From assembly GCA_963789565.1 (NCBI GenBank), contig CAWBKX010000002.1, positions 1,984,001 through 2,048,000 on the forward strand: DNA of 64,000 bases. The letters are read 5' to 3'. Positions within the stretch are counted from its first letter, which is position 1. Each line of letters starts with the position of its first letter. This document shows, piece after piece, positions 35,188-44,075 of this stretch. The DNA comes from CALAGB01 sp963789565 (GTDB lineage Bacteria > Chloroflexota > Chloroflexia > Thermomicrobiales > Thermomicrobiaceae). The translations under genes and the position numbers were made by a program. Under the pieces are notes generated by a model, which saw only the letters and a list, made by a program, of their open reading frames with translations, was not told where the DNA came from and ran no database searches.

Positions 35188-36105
35188 GTGAAGGTCGGCG
35201 TGAATCTGCTCAATTTCGGGCCGGGTGCCAGTCCGGATGCACTCCTGCGCTGGACCCGAATTGCCGAATCGCTTGGCTATCACTTCGTCATGATCTCCGA
35301 CCACGTCACCATCACTCCCGACGTGGCACAGGTCTATCCGGCACCGTTCTACGATCCTTTCCTGACTCTCGCCTGGCTAGCCGCACAGACGCAATCCATC
35401 GAGATCGGGACGACCGTGATCATCCTGCCCTATCGTCATCCGCTGCAGGTCGCCCGTCTGGTCAACAACCTCGATCAGATCAGCCAGGGACGCTTCATCT
35501 TCGGTGTGGGCGTCGGATGGGCAAAAGAAGAGTTCGCCGCGTTGGGCATCGACTTCGCACGGCGCGGCGCCATGACCGACGAGTATCTCGAGCTCATCTA
35601 TCGCACCTGGGAGGGCGAGACCACCAGCTTCCACGGGTCGTTCGTGCAGGTGGATCAGGTGTGGAACGGCCCGCCGCCGCTGCAGCGTCCGCATCCGCCG
35701 GTCTGGATCGGCGGCAACGGGCGAGCCGGTCGACGGCGTGCCGTCCGCTTCGGCGCCGCCTGGCATCCCATCAGCATCCGCCTGGGTTGGCTGGTCAACC
35801 AAGGGCTGCCGGATCTCCGCACTCTGGCTGAGCAGCTCGACCAGCCCATACCGCCACTCTGCCCGCGCATCAAGCTCAATCTAACGGACGATCCGCTGCC
35901 GGATGGAGAGCGACGCGCGGGTGAGGGGACCATCAAGCAGGTGCATGCGGATTTGGCGGCGTTGGAAGTACTCGGAGCTGACTACGTGCTGCTCGATACC
36001 TATGACGGCAATGCGGAGACGACCCGAGAACATGAACGGGCTTGGTCGATGCTGTCGACGCTTGCCGAGCACGTACTAGACTTGCCTGGCGCGACGGTTC
36101 GGTGA
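35188..36105 (+). CDS. LLM-class (luciferase-like) F420/FMN-dependent monooxygenase
   Basis: A 305-residue TIM-barrel oxidoreductase of the TIGR03619-like group: MKVGVNLLNFGPGASPDALL, SLGYHFVMISDHVTI, ARLVNNLDQISQGRFIFGVG, GWAKEEFAALGIDFARRG and HPPVWIGGNGRAGRRRAVR. Such enzymes use F420H2 or FMNH2 to oxidise small organic substrates. GTG at 35188 follows GGGAAGG. It is the first gene of a plus-strand set with a decarboxylase and a cyclase-family hydrolase, so these may act on the same compound. Confidence 0.9.
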   Translation: MKVGVNLLNFGPGASPDALLRWTRIAESLGYHFVMISDHVTITPDVAQVYPAPFYDPFLTLAWLAAQTQSIEIGTTVIILPYRHPLQVARLVNNLDQISQGRFIFGVGVGWAKEEFAALGIDFARRGAMTDEYLELIYRTWEGETTSFHGSFVQVDQVWNGPPPLQRPHPPVWIGGNGRAGRRRAVRFGAAWHPISIRLGWLVNQGLPDLRTLAEQLDQPIPPLCPRIKLNLTDDPLPDGERRAGEGTIKQVHADLAALEVLGADYVLLDTYDGNAETTREHERAWSMLSTLAEHVLDLPGATVR

Positions 36106-36264
36106 GTCTGGCTCATTCGCGGCCTTGACACCATTCAGCACCCAACCTACGCTACCGATCGCAGACACCGCCTCGCTCAACAACAGCTCGAGACACGGTC
36201 CGGCGCTCCGCTCGACCGGATTATGACCTGGAACTTCGCGACCGTCACACCGAACCAACGGAGT

Positions 36265-36786
36265 ATGTCCTCGATGCCTGTCTCAGTGAAAAGCTCGCAG
36301 ATCATCTACGACGCGCTCAAAGCCTGCGACGTCCGCCTCGTCTCGGCCCTGCCGGAGACCTGGCTGGTCCACCTGATCCGCATGGCTGAGGACGATCCGG
36401 AGATGACGCTGGTACGTCTAGCCAAGGAGGAGGAAGGGGTCGGCATTTCGGCGGGAGCGCATCTGGCCGGGGTGAAATCGGCCATGCTGATGCAGAACCA
36501 CGGCTTTCTGGCCAGTATCAACGGCATCGTCTCGCTGGCCCACCTCTATCACATCCCGCTCCTCATGCTGATCAGCTATCGTGGTGAGTTCGGCGAGCGG
36601 GATCCCTGGCAGACGCAAGGCGGCATGTCGACTTTACCGCTGCTGCGCAGCCTCAGCATCCCCTACGAGCGTCTCGACGATCCATCGCACGTGGCGGCGC
36701 GCATCCGCAAGGCGCAGACGCTGGCGGAATCGGCGTTGGTGCCGGTGGCATTGTTGCTCGGCCGCGATCTGATGTGGGAGGAGTGA
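36265..36786 (+). CDS. comD: sulfopyruvate/phosphonopyruvate decarboxylase-like, alpha (pyrimidine-binding) subunit
   Basis: About 173 residues forming the N-terminal TPP domain alone: IIYDALKACDVRLVSALPET, LVRLAKEEEGVGISAGAHLA (with the catalytic Glu), MLMQNHGFLASINGIVSLAH and LISYRGEFGERDPWQTQGG. In archaeal ComDE the two halves are separate proteins, which this pair mirrors. Such enzymes decarboxylate sulfopyruvate or phosphonopyruvate; other 3-substituted pyruvates are possible. Start 36265 or 36274. The stop lies 5 bases before the beta subunit start. Confidence 0.87.
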   Translation: MSSMPVSVKSSQIIYDALKACDVRLVSALPETWLVHLIRMAEDDPEMTLVRLAKEEEGVGISAGAHLAGVKSAMLMQNHGFLASINGIVSLAHLYHIPLLMLISYRGEFGERDPWQTQGGMSTLPLLRSLSIPYERLDDPSHVAARIRKAQTLAESALVPVALLLGRDLMWEE

Positions 36787-36791
36787 CACGC

Positions 36792-37373
36792 ATGCTGCGC
36801 ATCGAGGCGCTCGAAGCCGTTTACCCTCAGCTCGAAGAGTGCGTCGTCGTGACCATCATGGGCGCGGTCTCAGCCGAGCTGCAATCGCTGGGGCATCGCC
36901 CTAACTTCTTCTACTTGCAGCACGCCATGGGGCTGGCCTCTTCGATGGGACTGGGGATCGCGCTCAGTCGACCAGAGTTGCAGGTAGTGGTTCTGGACGG
37001 CGACGGCTCGATTTTGATGAACCTCGGCAGCCTGACCACGATGGCGCGCTACCGGCCCGGGAATCTGGTGCACATCGTTTTCGACAACGAAAGCCTGCTC
37101 TCGGTGGGTGGGTTCCCGACCGCCACGGCCACCGGCAGTGACATCACCGGCATGGCGCGGTCGGCCGGGATTCCGCACGCAGTGAAGGTCGACACGCTGG
37201 AGACGTTCAAGGACGCCTTCTCCACCGCCCTGGCCACTGAAGATCTGACCACCATCGTGGCCAAAGTGGAGGCCAAGGGACCGCCCGTCTTCTTGACCGA
37301 TCTGCCGCTGCTCGAGAATCGCTTCCAATTTCAGAGACATTTACGAGACATTCGCGTCCGAGCCGAGTCGTGA
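36792..37373 (+). CDS. comE: sulfopyruvate/phosphonopyruvate decarboxylase-like, beta (PP-binding) subunit
   Basis: About 193 residues forming the C-terminal TPP domain: HAMGLASSMGLGIALSRPEL, DGDGSILMNLGSLTTMARYR and the Mg-binding Asn in VHIVFDNESLL (GDG-x27-N type). ATG at 36792 follows GGAGGAG. Tight spacing with the alpha subunit supports a hetero-oligomeric enzyme. Neither comA, comB nor comC appears nearby, so coenzyme M synthesis is unlikely and a degradative role is favoured. Confidence 0.88.
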   Translation: MLRIEALEAVYPQLEECVVVTIMGAVSAELQSLGHRPNFFYLQHAMGLASSMGLGIALSRPELQVVVLDGDGSILMNLGSLTTMARYRPGNLVHIVFDNESLLSVGGFPTATATGSDITGMARSAGIPHAVKVDTLETFKDAFSTALATEDLTTIVAKVEAKGPPVFLTDLPLLENRFQFQRHLRDIRVRAES

Positions 37374-37396
37374 TCAGGATAGAGAAGGAGCGTCCG

Positions 37397-38176
37397 GTGT
37401 CTAGTGTGTTGACCGATTTCGTCGCCGCGCTGGCCGACGGGCGGCTGAAGGTGGTGGATCTGACCCAACCGCTTGAGCCGACGACGCCCGTCATCGAATT
37501 GCCATCGTTCTTCGCCCCCTCGCCCGGCTTTTCGATCGAGCAGATCTCACGCTACGACGATGCCGGACCGGGCTGGTACTGGAACACGATCCACCTGGGG
37601 GAGCACACCGGCACGCACTTCGACGCGCCCATCCACTGGGTGACCGGCAAGGATCTGCCGAACAACGCCTGCGACACCATTCCGGCGTCGCGATTCACCG
37701 GCCCGGCCTGTGTCATCGACGTCTCGCGCGAGAGCGCCGAAGACCCTGACTACCTCCTCTCGGTCGAGGAGCTACTCGCTTGGGAAGACCGGCATGGGCG
37801 CATCCCGCCCGGCTCCTGGGTGCTGCTGCGCACCGAATGGAGCAAGCGAACCGACCCCAAGGACTTCTTCAACGTGGACGATGAGGGCTCGCACACGCCG
37901 GGCTTCGATCAGGCGACGTCGCTGCTGCTGGCGACCGAGCGAGACGTGCTGGGGGTAGGCGTCGAGACGGTCGGCACGGATGCCGGACAGGCCGGAACGT
38001 TCAATCCGCCCTTCCCGAACCACGCCACCATGCACGGACACGGCAAGTTCGGCCTGGCCAGCCTCTGCAACCTGGATCAACTGCCGCCCACCGGAGCGGT
38101 GGTGATCGCCGCGCCACTCAAGATTGTTGGCGGCAGCGGCAGCCCGGTGCGCGTCCTGGCGATCGTGGCGGCGTAG
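37397..38176 (+). CDS. cyclase-family (kynurenine-formamidase-like) metal-dependent hydrolase
   Basis: A 259-residue protein of the Cyclase fold: LKVVDLTQPLEPTTPVIELP, LGEHTGTHFDAPIHW (metal-binding HxGTHxDxPxHW motif), PGSWVLLRTEWSK, FDQATSLLLATERDVLGVGVE and the C-terminal NHATMHGHGKFGLASLCNLD. It hydrolyses small amides or lactones in known members. The GTG at 37397 has AAGGAG upstream; a start at 37370 overlapping the comE stop in GTGA is also possible. Presumably the last gene of the LLM-comDE cluster. Confidence 0.88.
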   Translation: MSSVLTDFVAALADGRLKVVDLTQPLEPTTPVIELPSFFAPSPGFSIEQISRYDDAGPGWYWNTIHLGEHTGTHFDAPIHWVTGKDLPNNACDTIPASRFTGPACVIDVSRESAEDPDYLLSVEELLAWEDRHGRIPPGSWVLLRTEWSKRTDPKDFFNVDDEGSHTPGFDQATSLLLATERDVLGVGVETVGTDAGQAGTFNPPFPNHATMHGHGKFGLASLCNLDQLPPTGAVVIAAPLKIVGGSGSPVRVLAIVAA

Positions 38177-38192
38177 CAGCGGGCCAGGCTGA

Positions 38193-38220
38193 ACGTAGCG
38201 GCGGCACCTGTGGCCGCCAA
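38193..38220 (+). repeat. hairpin repeat family copy 3
   Basis: GTAGCGGCGGCACCTGTGG with GGCGGC/GCCGCC arms (38200-38218), beginning a few bases after the cyclase gene stop at 38176. Same form as the other family copies. Confidence 0.6.
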
Positions 38221-38371
38221 CCGGCGCGCGACCGTGTGCCCACCGGCCGTCTGGGCCTGTTCGCGACTACGTGGACAGATTGGACACGGCCTACGGCCAT
38301 AGGCCGGCACAGGTCCGGCCACTGCGTGCGAACCGTGGGACCTCACGGCCGTTCGACTTCGTGATTGACCG

Positions 38372-39208
38372 TCAGCTCACCCGCGTCCAAGCGCCGACCA
38401 GGTCCGCCGCCTTAACGATGCCGCCGCTCGCGACGGTGTCCGCGCGCAGGCGATCCGCCAGCGTCTCGATGTCGACCTCTTCGGCAGTCGCGATGCCCAG
38501 CTTCAACGTGAGCGGCAGCAGGCTGCGTAGCGTCGCCGCCGCGTATTCGTAACCGCCCCAGTCGGGACCGCCACCGATGGCCGCGGAGAGATCGAGCCGC
38601 GGGGCTGGCAGTCCTGCCTCCTGGAAGATCCGATACAGGTCATAGCCCGCATGCGAGGGGATGCCCCCTCCACGCAGCGTTTCGGTCAGCCAATCCCAGA
38701 CCTGGCTCCACAACGGCGTTGCGGGATACTGGATCAGTGATTCCGGCGCGAAGTTGTACTCCTGAAACGCGACAGTGCCGCCCCGGCGAAGTCGCGCGGC
38801 CATCGCACGCACAAAGGCGGCGGGGTCAGGTTGGTGCACGAGAATGAGACGTCCGACGACCGCGTCGAACGGTCCGTCGAGTTCAACTTGCCGGCAATCG
38901 CCCTCTACAAACGAAACCCAGGTCTGACCAGCCGCGTTCGCACGCGCGTGGGCAACCTCGAGTGCCTGACCATTCACGTCGACTCCGACGACCGAGCCTG
39001 TTGTGCCAACCAGCTCACCGGCGATAAGGGCCACGTCACCGGCGCCGCTCCCGACGTCCAGCACACGCATACCGGGCTCGATTCCAGCCGCTGCCAGAAA
39101 TCGGCGGGTGAATACGCGTTGAAACGCTCCCTGCTGAATCAGACGTCGCGTCTCGGCGTCGCTGCGACCGAGCACATAGGCGTCGCCGGTGGTCTGCTCC
39201 TCTAGCAT
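38372..39208 (-). CDS. SAM-dependent methyltransferase
   Basis: A 278-residue class I methyltransferase: MRVLDVGSGAGDVALIAGEL (motif I), VVGVDVNGQALEVAHARANA (acidic motif II), GDCRQVELDGPFDAVVGRLI and LRRGGTVAFQEYNF. The C-terminal third (LRGGGIPSHAGYDLYRIFQE) is of the kind that binds a small acceptor. ATG at 39208 follows GGAAGGA. Substrate unknown; it stands alone. Confidence 0.87.
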   Translation of the reverse strand: MLEEQTTGDAYVLGRSDAETRRLIQQGAFQRVFTRRFLAAAGIEPGMRVLDVGSGAGDVALIAGELVGTTGSVVGVDVNGQALEVAHARANAAGQTWVSFVEGDCRQVELDGPFDAVVGRLILVHQPDPAAFVRAMAARLRRGGTVAFQEYNFAPESLIQYPATPLWSQVWDWLTETLRGGGIPSHAGYDLYRIFQEAGLPAPRLDLSAAIGGGPDWGGYEYAAATLRSLLPLTLKLGIATAEEVDIETLADRLRADTVASGGIVKAADLVGAWTRVS

Positions 39209-39346
39209 GAACCAGGTCCTTCCTTCCCGAACGGGAAGTGCTTGCATTCGCGGGGACACGTCGTCACCCGGCAGGCGGAGAGCATAGCACTCGGACGACG
39301 GAGCAATGTGGACATGTGCAGTCTGGCGTAGAACCTAGTGGCCAGA

Positions 39347-39396
39347 GGGCGGACTGCGTCGGCCCACTCAACCGTCATACCGCTCAAGGATCGCCC
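39347..39396 (+). repeat. 50-bp relic matching the end of the WYL regulator gene
   Basis: Matches 40923-40972 at 43 of 50 bases in the same orientation. That second site encodes the last residues of the WYL regulator (AILEWYDG) and its downstream sequence; here the minus strand would encode AILERYDG then stop. It looks like the remains of a duplicated or displaced regulator gene end. Confidence 0.7.
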
Positions 39397-39565
39397 TCGG
39401 TCTCAGATTGACCGTGTCGCTCTTGCATGAGCAGGTAAGCCCAGTCATGATCGTCGTCACCGGCGCGATGCGCCGCTTGATACATTGTTCGCGTGGTCTG
39501 CCCCGCCTGCGGCGAGTGGCGACCACACGGGAGCGGATACCGCTCGCGCCACCGGAGGGGTCGTG

Positions 39566-40102
39566 ATGGATGCCGTCACCGAAGCAAGGCAAATGACTGG
39601 AGCGGAGGGCACGGTGACGGGCATATACATCGCCAAGACGGCCGGTGTCCCGATGGAGGCGCTGGAGCGCGCGCGAGTCGTCGCGGGCCGGGGGATCGAG
39701 GGAGACCGCTACTTCGACGGGCGCGGCTATTATTCGCAGGTGCGTCCCCTGACCGGGCGACGCCTGACGCTGATCGAGGGCGAGTCGCTTGAGGCATTAG
39801 AGCGCGAGACCGGGATTGTCCTCGGTCCCGACGAGTGCCGCCGCAATCTCATCACGCGGGGAATCCGCCTGGAGTATCTGATCGGCAGGCGCTTTCGCGT
39901 CGGAGAGATCGAGTGTTATGGCGAGCGCCTCTGCCCTCCGTGCGGCTATCTCGAGACAGTGACCGGCAAGCGCGGCGTCAACCGTGGCCTGACCGATCGC
40001 GGTGGCATCCGTGCCGAGATCTTGCTCGACGGGGAGATCACGATCGGCGACGTGGTGACCCTCAGCACGATCGCCCCTGCCGCAATCCCGGCGCGTGACT
40101 GA
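39566..40102 (+). CDS. MOSC-domain protein
   Basis: A 178-residue MOSC protein (molybdenum-cofactor sulfurase C-terminal type): RVVAGRGIEGDRYFDGRGYY, RRLTLIEGESLEALERETG, LGPDECRRNLITRGIRLEYL and the conserved Cys in LCPPCGYLETVTGKRGV, followed by RGGIRAEILLDGEI. MOSC proteins handle sulfur or molybdenum-cofactor chemistry. The Cys pair may be the sulfur carrier. ATG at 39566 with GGAGGGG upstream. Confidence 0.9.
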   Translation: MDAVTEARQMTGAEGTVTGIYIAKTAGVPMEALERARVVAGRGIEGDRYFDGRGYYSQVRPLTGRRLTLIEGESLEALERETGIVLGPDECRRNLITRGIRLEYLIGRRFRVGEIECYGERLCPPCGYLETVTGKRGVNRGLTDRGGIRAEILLDGEITIGDVVTLSTIAPAAIPARD

Positions 40103-40177
40103 CTGCCCCAGGCATCGGGAACGTAGCGTTGACGATCGTGGTGGCGGGAGCCCACCTCACGTAAGCAGGTGTCATCG

Positions 40178-40831
40178 ATGTATCTCCCCGAACAGTTCGC
40201 TGAGAACGATTCCGCGACGCTGCATGACCTCATTGCGGCGTTTCCCCTCGGCACGCTGGTGACCGCCGGCTCGGACGGATTGAGCGCCAATCACCTCCCG
40301 TTCCTGTTGGCCGCCGACACCGGCGAGCACGGGGCGCTGCTTGGGCACGTCGCCAGGGCGAACCGCGTCTGGCAGGACTTCTCCGCCGAGCACGAGGCAC
40401 TCGTGATCTTCCAGGGACCGAGCGCGTACGTCTCCCCGAACTGGTACCCGACCAAGGCGGAGACGCACCGCCACGTGCCGACCTACAACTATGCGGTGGT
40501 CCACGCCTACGGCTCCCTCGTGATCCACGATGATGAGAAGTGGCTGCGTGGCTTCGTCGGCCGTCTCACCAAGCGGATGGAGGCGGCGCAGCCGCGGCCC
40601 TGGAAGATGGGCGACGCGCCGCAAGACTTTCTGCGGCAGATGCTCGGGGAGATCGTGGGGATCGAGATCCCGATTAGCCGGTTAATCGGCAAATGGAAGG
40701 TGAGCCAGAATCGCCTTCCCATCGACCGTGAGGGCGCCGCCAAGGGCCTGCGCACGACCGGAGAGCCGGAGGCCGTGGCAATGGCCGATCTCATCGCCCG
40801 CACCGCGAGGCGCACAGACCTGCCGAAGTAA
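40178..40831 (+). CDS. PaiB-like FMN-binding protein
   Basis: A 217-residue protein beginning MYLPEQFAENDSATLHDLIA, a split-barrel flavin-binding fold with LGTLVTAGSDGLSANHLPFL, GPSAYVSPNWYPTKAETHRH and VPTYNYAVVHAYG. These match PaiB, annotated as an FMN-binding negative regulator of sporulation and protease genes; enzymatic roles are also proposed. It stands downstream of the MOSC gene but separate. Confidence 0.88.
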   Translation: MYLPEQFAENDSATLHDLIAAFPLGTLVTAGSDGLSANHLPFLLAADTGEHGALLGHVARANRVWQDFSAEHEALVIFQGPSAYVSPNWYPTKAETHRHVPTYNYAVVHAYGSLVIHDDEKWLRGFVGRLTKRMEAAQPRPWKMGDAPQDFLRQMLGEIVGIEIPISRLIGKWKVSQNRLPIDREGAAKGLRTTGEPEAVAMADLIARTARRTDLPK

Positions 40832-40922
40832 CTGACGGTTGTCCACTCGTCCATCGCTGATGTGCCAACGAGCGTATTTCGTGCGGACAAGTTCCGCCCG
40901 GCATAAAGCCGAACGGCCCTAC

Positions 40923-40972
40923 GGGCGGACTACATTCGCCCGCTCAACCGTCGTACCACTCAAGGATCGCCC
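40923..40972 (-). repeat. WYL gene 3' end, partner of the 39347 relic
   Basis: The 50 bases spanning the last codons of the WYL regulator and the sequence after its stop at 40944; 43 of 50 match 39347-39396. Confidence 0.7.
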
Positions 40973-41882
40973 CTGCCTGCGCCCGCATAGCGTCGATCAG
41001 CTCGGGCGGCGATTCCACCGTCGCGTCCAGCCCGACCGGCAGGAGCTGCGAGGCGAACCAACCCATTTCCGAGCGGGGCAACGTCCCCTCGATCACGCCG
41101 CCATCGGGTGTCTCACGTACCTCCGGAAAGAGCGCTCGCAGGTCGAAGTTCTTCATCCCGGCGGGAGTCACCAGAATCCGCATTGGCAGCCCGCTGCCGT
41201 CATCCCGCTCGGTCGTCTCGAACCAGCGATCGAGGTCGACTGGATCCGGACGTTCGCGGCCCAGCACCCGCTCCACGCTCAAAATGCGGTCGGCCCGCAA
41301 AGTCAGGAGGCGATTGCGGCGCTCGTTGTGGCAGGCGCAGTACCAGAAACCGTGCTGCGCGAAGAGTCCGAAGGGGAAGATGACCCGCGTCGAGCGGCCC
41401 GAGCGGCCGTCGTATTCGATGCGCAGATGAACCTCGTCCAACGCTGCACGTAGCAGGTCCGGCAGGAGCGGCGCCTCATACTCCGGTGGACGGCTGATGA
41501 TGGCGACGTGGCGCCGAATGCGGTCCAGCTCCTGAATGGTCTGGCTCGGCAGCGCGGCCCGCAGCTTGGTGATGGCCGACAGGTTCTGATCGGCGAAAGG
41601 GGATTCGGCGTACTTCAGCAGATTCTCGTAGGAGAGGAGCATCCCGAGCGCTTCATCCACGGTCAGGCGTAGCGGTAAGACGCGCCGATCCCGGATCAGC
41701 CAGTAGCCGCCACCCGGCCCCGGACTGGATGCCAGCGGCACACCCATCTCGGAGAGGTCCTGCAGATCCCGCAGCATGGTTCTGCGCGAGACGCCGAACT
41801 CAGCGGCCAGTTCGCTCACTGAAAAGCGCAGTCTGGACTCCAGGCGGATCATCAGCTCAAGTAGGCGTGCGGCTCTCGACAT
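40944..41882 (-). CDS. WYL-domain transcriptional regulator (YafY/DeoR-type HTH)
   Basis: A 312-residue regulator: winged helix at residues 5-60 (LLELMIRLESRLRFSVSELA, FGVSRRTMLRDLQDLSEMG), then a WYL domain from about residue 140 (FGLFAQHGFWYCACHNERRN, LLTLRADRILSVERV), a C-terminal WCX-like part and AILEWYDG at the end. WYL domains sense ligands, often nucleic acids. It is divergent from the toroid-protein gene 103 bases away, which it may regulate. Confidence 0.9.
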   Translation of the reverse strand: MSRAARLLELMIRLESRLRFSVSELAAEFGVSRRTMLRDLQDLSEMGVPLASSPGPGGGYWLIRDRRVLPLRLTVDEALGMLLSYENLLKYAESPFADQNLSAITKLRAALPSQTIQELDRIRRHVAIISRPPEYEAPLLPDLLRAALDEVHLRIEYDGRSGRSTRVIFPFGLFAQHGFWYCACHNERRNRLLTLRADRILSVERVLGRERPDPVDLDRWFETTERDDGSGLPMRILVTPAGMKNFDLRALFPEVRETPDGGVIEGTLPRSEMGWFASQLLPVGLDATVESPPELIDAMRAQAGAILEWYDG

Positions 41883-41985
41883 GTCTCGTTATCTCATGAA
41901 TTAGCGCCGGTTTCTGTCATCATTTTACGCTACGGTGGCAGTAGGACTGAACGATGCCCGAGACATGCACCATTGGAGATCACCA

Positions 41986-42894
41986 ATGCTTCACAAGGAC
42001 CGACTGGAAAGTGCGAAACACTTCATCTGGCGTGCCGCACGTCTGATCGATCAGCGCCGGTTCGAGCTCCTGTTCGAGGGAGAGTCGCCCGACCACGTTC
42101 TCAACGCGTTGCGCGCCTACCGTAACGACGACGGCGGCTTCGGGCATGGGATCGAGCCGGATATTCGTGGACCGGAGAGTCAGCCGATCCAGGTCTACGC
42201 CGCGTCACTCATCCTGGACGAGATCGGCCGGTTCAACGATCCGATGCTGGCGTCCGCGATGAACTACGTCACGAAAGTCACCGCGCCGGACGGCGGCGTG
42301 CCTGCGCTCGTCCCGACCAGTCATGATGTGCCCCATGCCCCCTGGATGTCCCTTCCAGAGAGCACGCCGCCGGGATCGCTATTGCCGACCGGAGGCATCG
42401 CCGGGCTCCTGCACAAGAACGGCATCTCACATCCCTGGCTGGCACCGGCCAGCGACTTCTGCTGGGACGCGATCAGCGCCATCGAGACGACGCATCCCTA
42501 TGAAGTGGAGTTCGCGCTCATGTTCCTGGATCACGCGCCGGAGCGAGACCGAGCCGAGCGCGAGGCGGAACGTCTGGGCTATCTGGTGCGCCAACAGAAC
42601 CTGGTGGTCATCGATCGGGCGAACGCAACCGACGATATGACGCCACCTGGCTATGGGCCGGGCGAGTTTCACTACTCCGTGGATTACGCGCGTCACCCAA
42701 CGAGCCTGGCGCGGCGCTGGTTCAGCGATGACGAGATCGAGCAGAATCTGGATCAACTCGAGCAGGAGCAGTGCGAAGACGGCGGCTGGATGTTCAACTG
42801 GGGCAAATGGAACGAGGCCACCACCATCGAATCACGCGGTGCCCATACGCTTCACGTGCTGCAGACACTGCAGGCTTACGACCGGATTGGATGA
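41986..42894 (+). CDS. hypothetical alpha/alpha-toroid-like protein
   Basis: About 302 residues. Repeated patterns such as ALRAYRNDDGGFGHGIEPDI and EQCEDGGWMFNWGKWN recall the Asp-Gly-Gly-(F/W) helical turns of terpene cyclase/prenyltransferase-type (alpha/alpha) toroids. No catalytic DxDD or metal site is obvious. ATG at 41986 follows GGAGAT. It precedes the AlkZ-related gene by 3 bases, so the two are co-expressed. Confidence 0.75.
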   Translation: MLHKDRLESAKHFIWRAARLIDQRRFELLFEGESPDHVLNALRAYRNDDGGFGHGIEPDIRGPESQPIQVYAASLILDEIGRFNDPMLASAMNYVTKVTAPDGGVPALVPTSHDVPHAPWMSLPESTPPGSLLPTGGIAGLLHKNGISHPWLAPASDFCWDAISAIETTHPYEVEFALMFLDHAPERDRAEREAERLGYLVRQQNLVVIDRANATDDMTPPGYGPGEFHYSVDYARHPTSLARRWFSDDEIEQNLDQLEQEQCEDGGWMFNWGKWNEATTIESRGAHTLHVLQTLQAYDRIG

Positions 42895-42897
42895 TGC

Positions 42898-43749
42898 ATG
42901 ACGACTCAACGCGACATGATCGAGATCAACGAGACGCTGGTGCGACGCAGGCTGACGAACTGGCGCCAGACCGAAGCAACGCAGCTGGCTGGATCGGAGG
43001 ACGCGCCAGACCTGATCGAGCGATTGGGCCTCGTCACACACTTCCCGACGTCGCCCGAGGTCCCCAACCTCTTCCACGCGTTCATGGGAGATCCTGAGGC
43101 GACGGTCGACTCGGGTCACGATTCTCCGTCGGGCCACGTCTACACCTGGCGCTGGACGCTCGGTGGTCAGAAGGTCGCCTTCTACGGCACCATCGTGCGC
43201 AACCGGCCTACCTGGGCCCGCTGGAGCCTGCTCCCCGCTTTACTGCGCCTGCGCGGCGAGATACGTACGGCGAGCGAGTTGTACGAGGCCGGTGAGCTCT
43301 CGCACAACGCACTGCGCATCGCCGAGGCGCTGGAAGCGTCCGAGGGCGCCTTGTCTACCGGCGAGCTGCGCCAGGAGGCGGACTTCCCGACCGGCAAAGA
43401 GCAGCGTGCGGCTTATCTCAAAGCACTCGACGAGCTCGATCGACGACTGCTGGTGGCCAAGATCTTTTCGGCTGACTCAACTGACATGAGTCACGCGCTG
43501 GTCAGCATGCGCTATCCCGATGCGCGCGCCGCGGCCGTGAAGCTCACGCGCGGGGCCGCGCTGGACGAACTGCTCCAAGCCTATCTGCCGTACGCCGTCT
43601 ACGTCGTCCCGAACACCCTGGCCAAACACCTCGGCCTGCCCGAGCCGGAGCTGCGCGCCATGCTGGAGCGCATGGAAGCGGAGAGAATGCTTTCCGCCGC
43701 CACATTGCCCGGCACCAAGGGGACCTGCTACGTCTGGCGCGCAGTCTGA
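42898..43749 (+). CDS. AlkZ-related winged-helix protein
   Basis: A 283-residue protein resembling AlkZ-related proteins: a PEVPNLFHAFMGDPE segment and a (YTWRWTLGGQKVAFYGTIVR) plus RWSLLPALLRLRGEI match their 'WxW...YGK...' pattern, with winged-helix-like repeats at the C-terminus (LRQEADFPTGKEQRAAYLKA, LDELLQAYLPYAVYVVPNTL). True AlkZ glycosylases remove interstrand crosslinks; this relative lacks a recognisable QxQ active-site motif, so a DNA-repair role is only a hint. Confidence 0.75.
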   Translation: MTTQRDMIEINETLVRRRLTNWRQTEATQLAGSEDAPDLIERLGLVTHFPTSPEVPNLFHAFMGDPEATVDSGHDSPSGHVYTWRWTLGGQKVAFYGTIVRNRPTWARWSLLPALLRLRGEIRTASELYEAGELSHNALRIAEALEASEGALSTGELRQEADFPTGKEQRAAYLKALDELDRRLLVAKIFSADSTDMSHALVSMRYPDARAAAVKLTRGAALDELLQAYLPYAVYVVPNTLAKHLGLPEPELRAMLERMEAERMLSAATLPGTKGTCYVWRAV

Positions 43750-44075
43750 GTCTCGACCCCTCCGAGACTCTCTTGGCAGTCAAGGTAGTTCGCCTGGATC
43801 GATCGAAAGCAGACGACCTGCGTGGGAACTGCGTGGGCAGTGCGTGTGGTCTCGACCAAAAACTACCCCGACACTGGAGGTACGGGCGCCCTGAGCCGCC
43901 GCACCGAGCCGGTATCGGCGGACGCGAACGTGTGTCGGTCTTCGTTCCCCTTCATCGACCTTCCCTCAGACCCGGCACGGCGGGCGTGCCCAGCCGATCA
44001 GACGACTAAAGCGCTGCATCCGGTGCTGGCGTCTGATCTATGTGAGCTCGCTACGCGACCGGTGAGGGAATTCTC
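43750..44075. other. 326-base region upstream of the cysteine-rich gene
   Basis: No gene recognised. It ends in the ribosome site GAGGGAA for the next gene. No operator was found. Confidence 0.35.
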
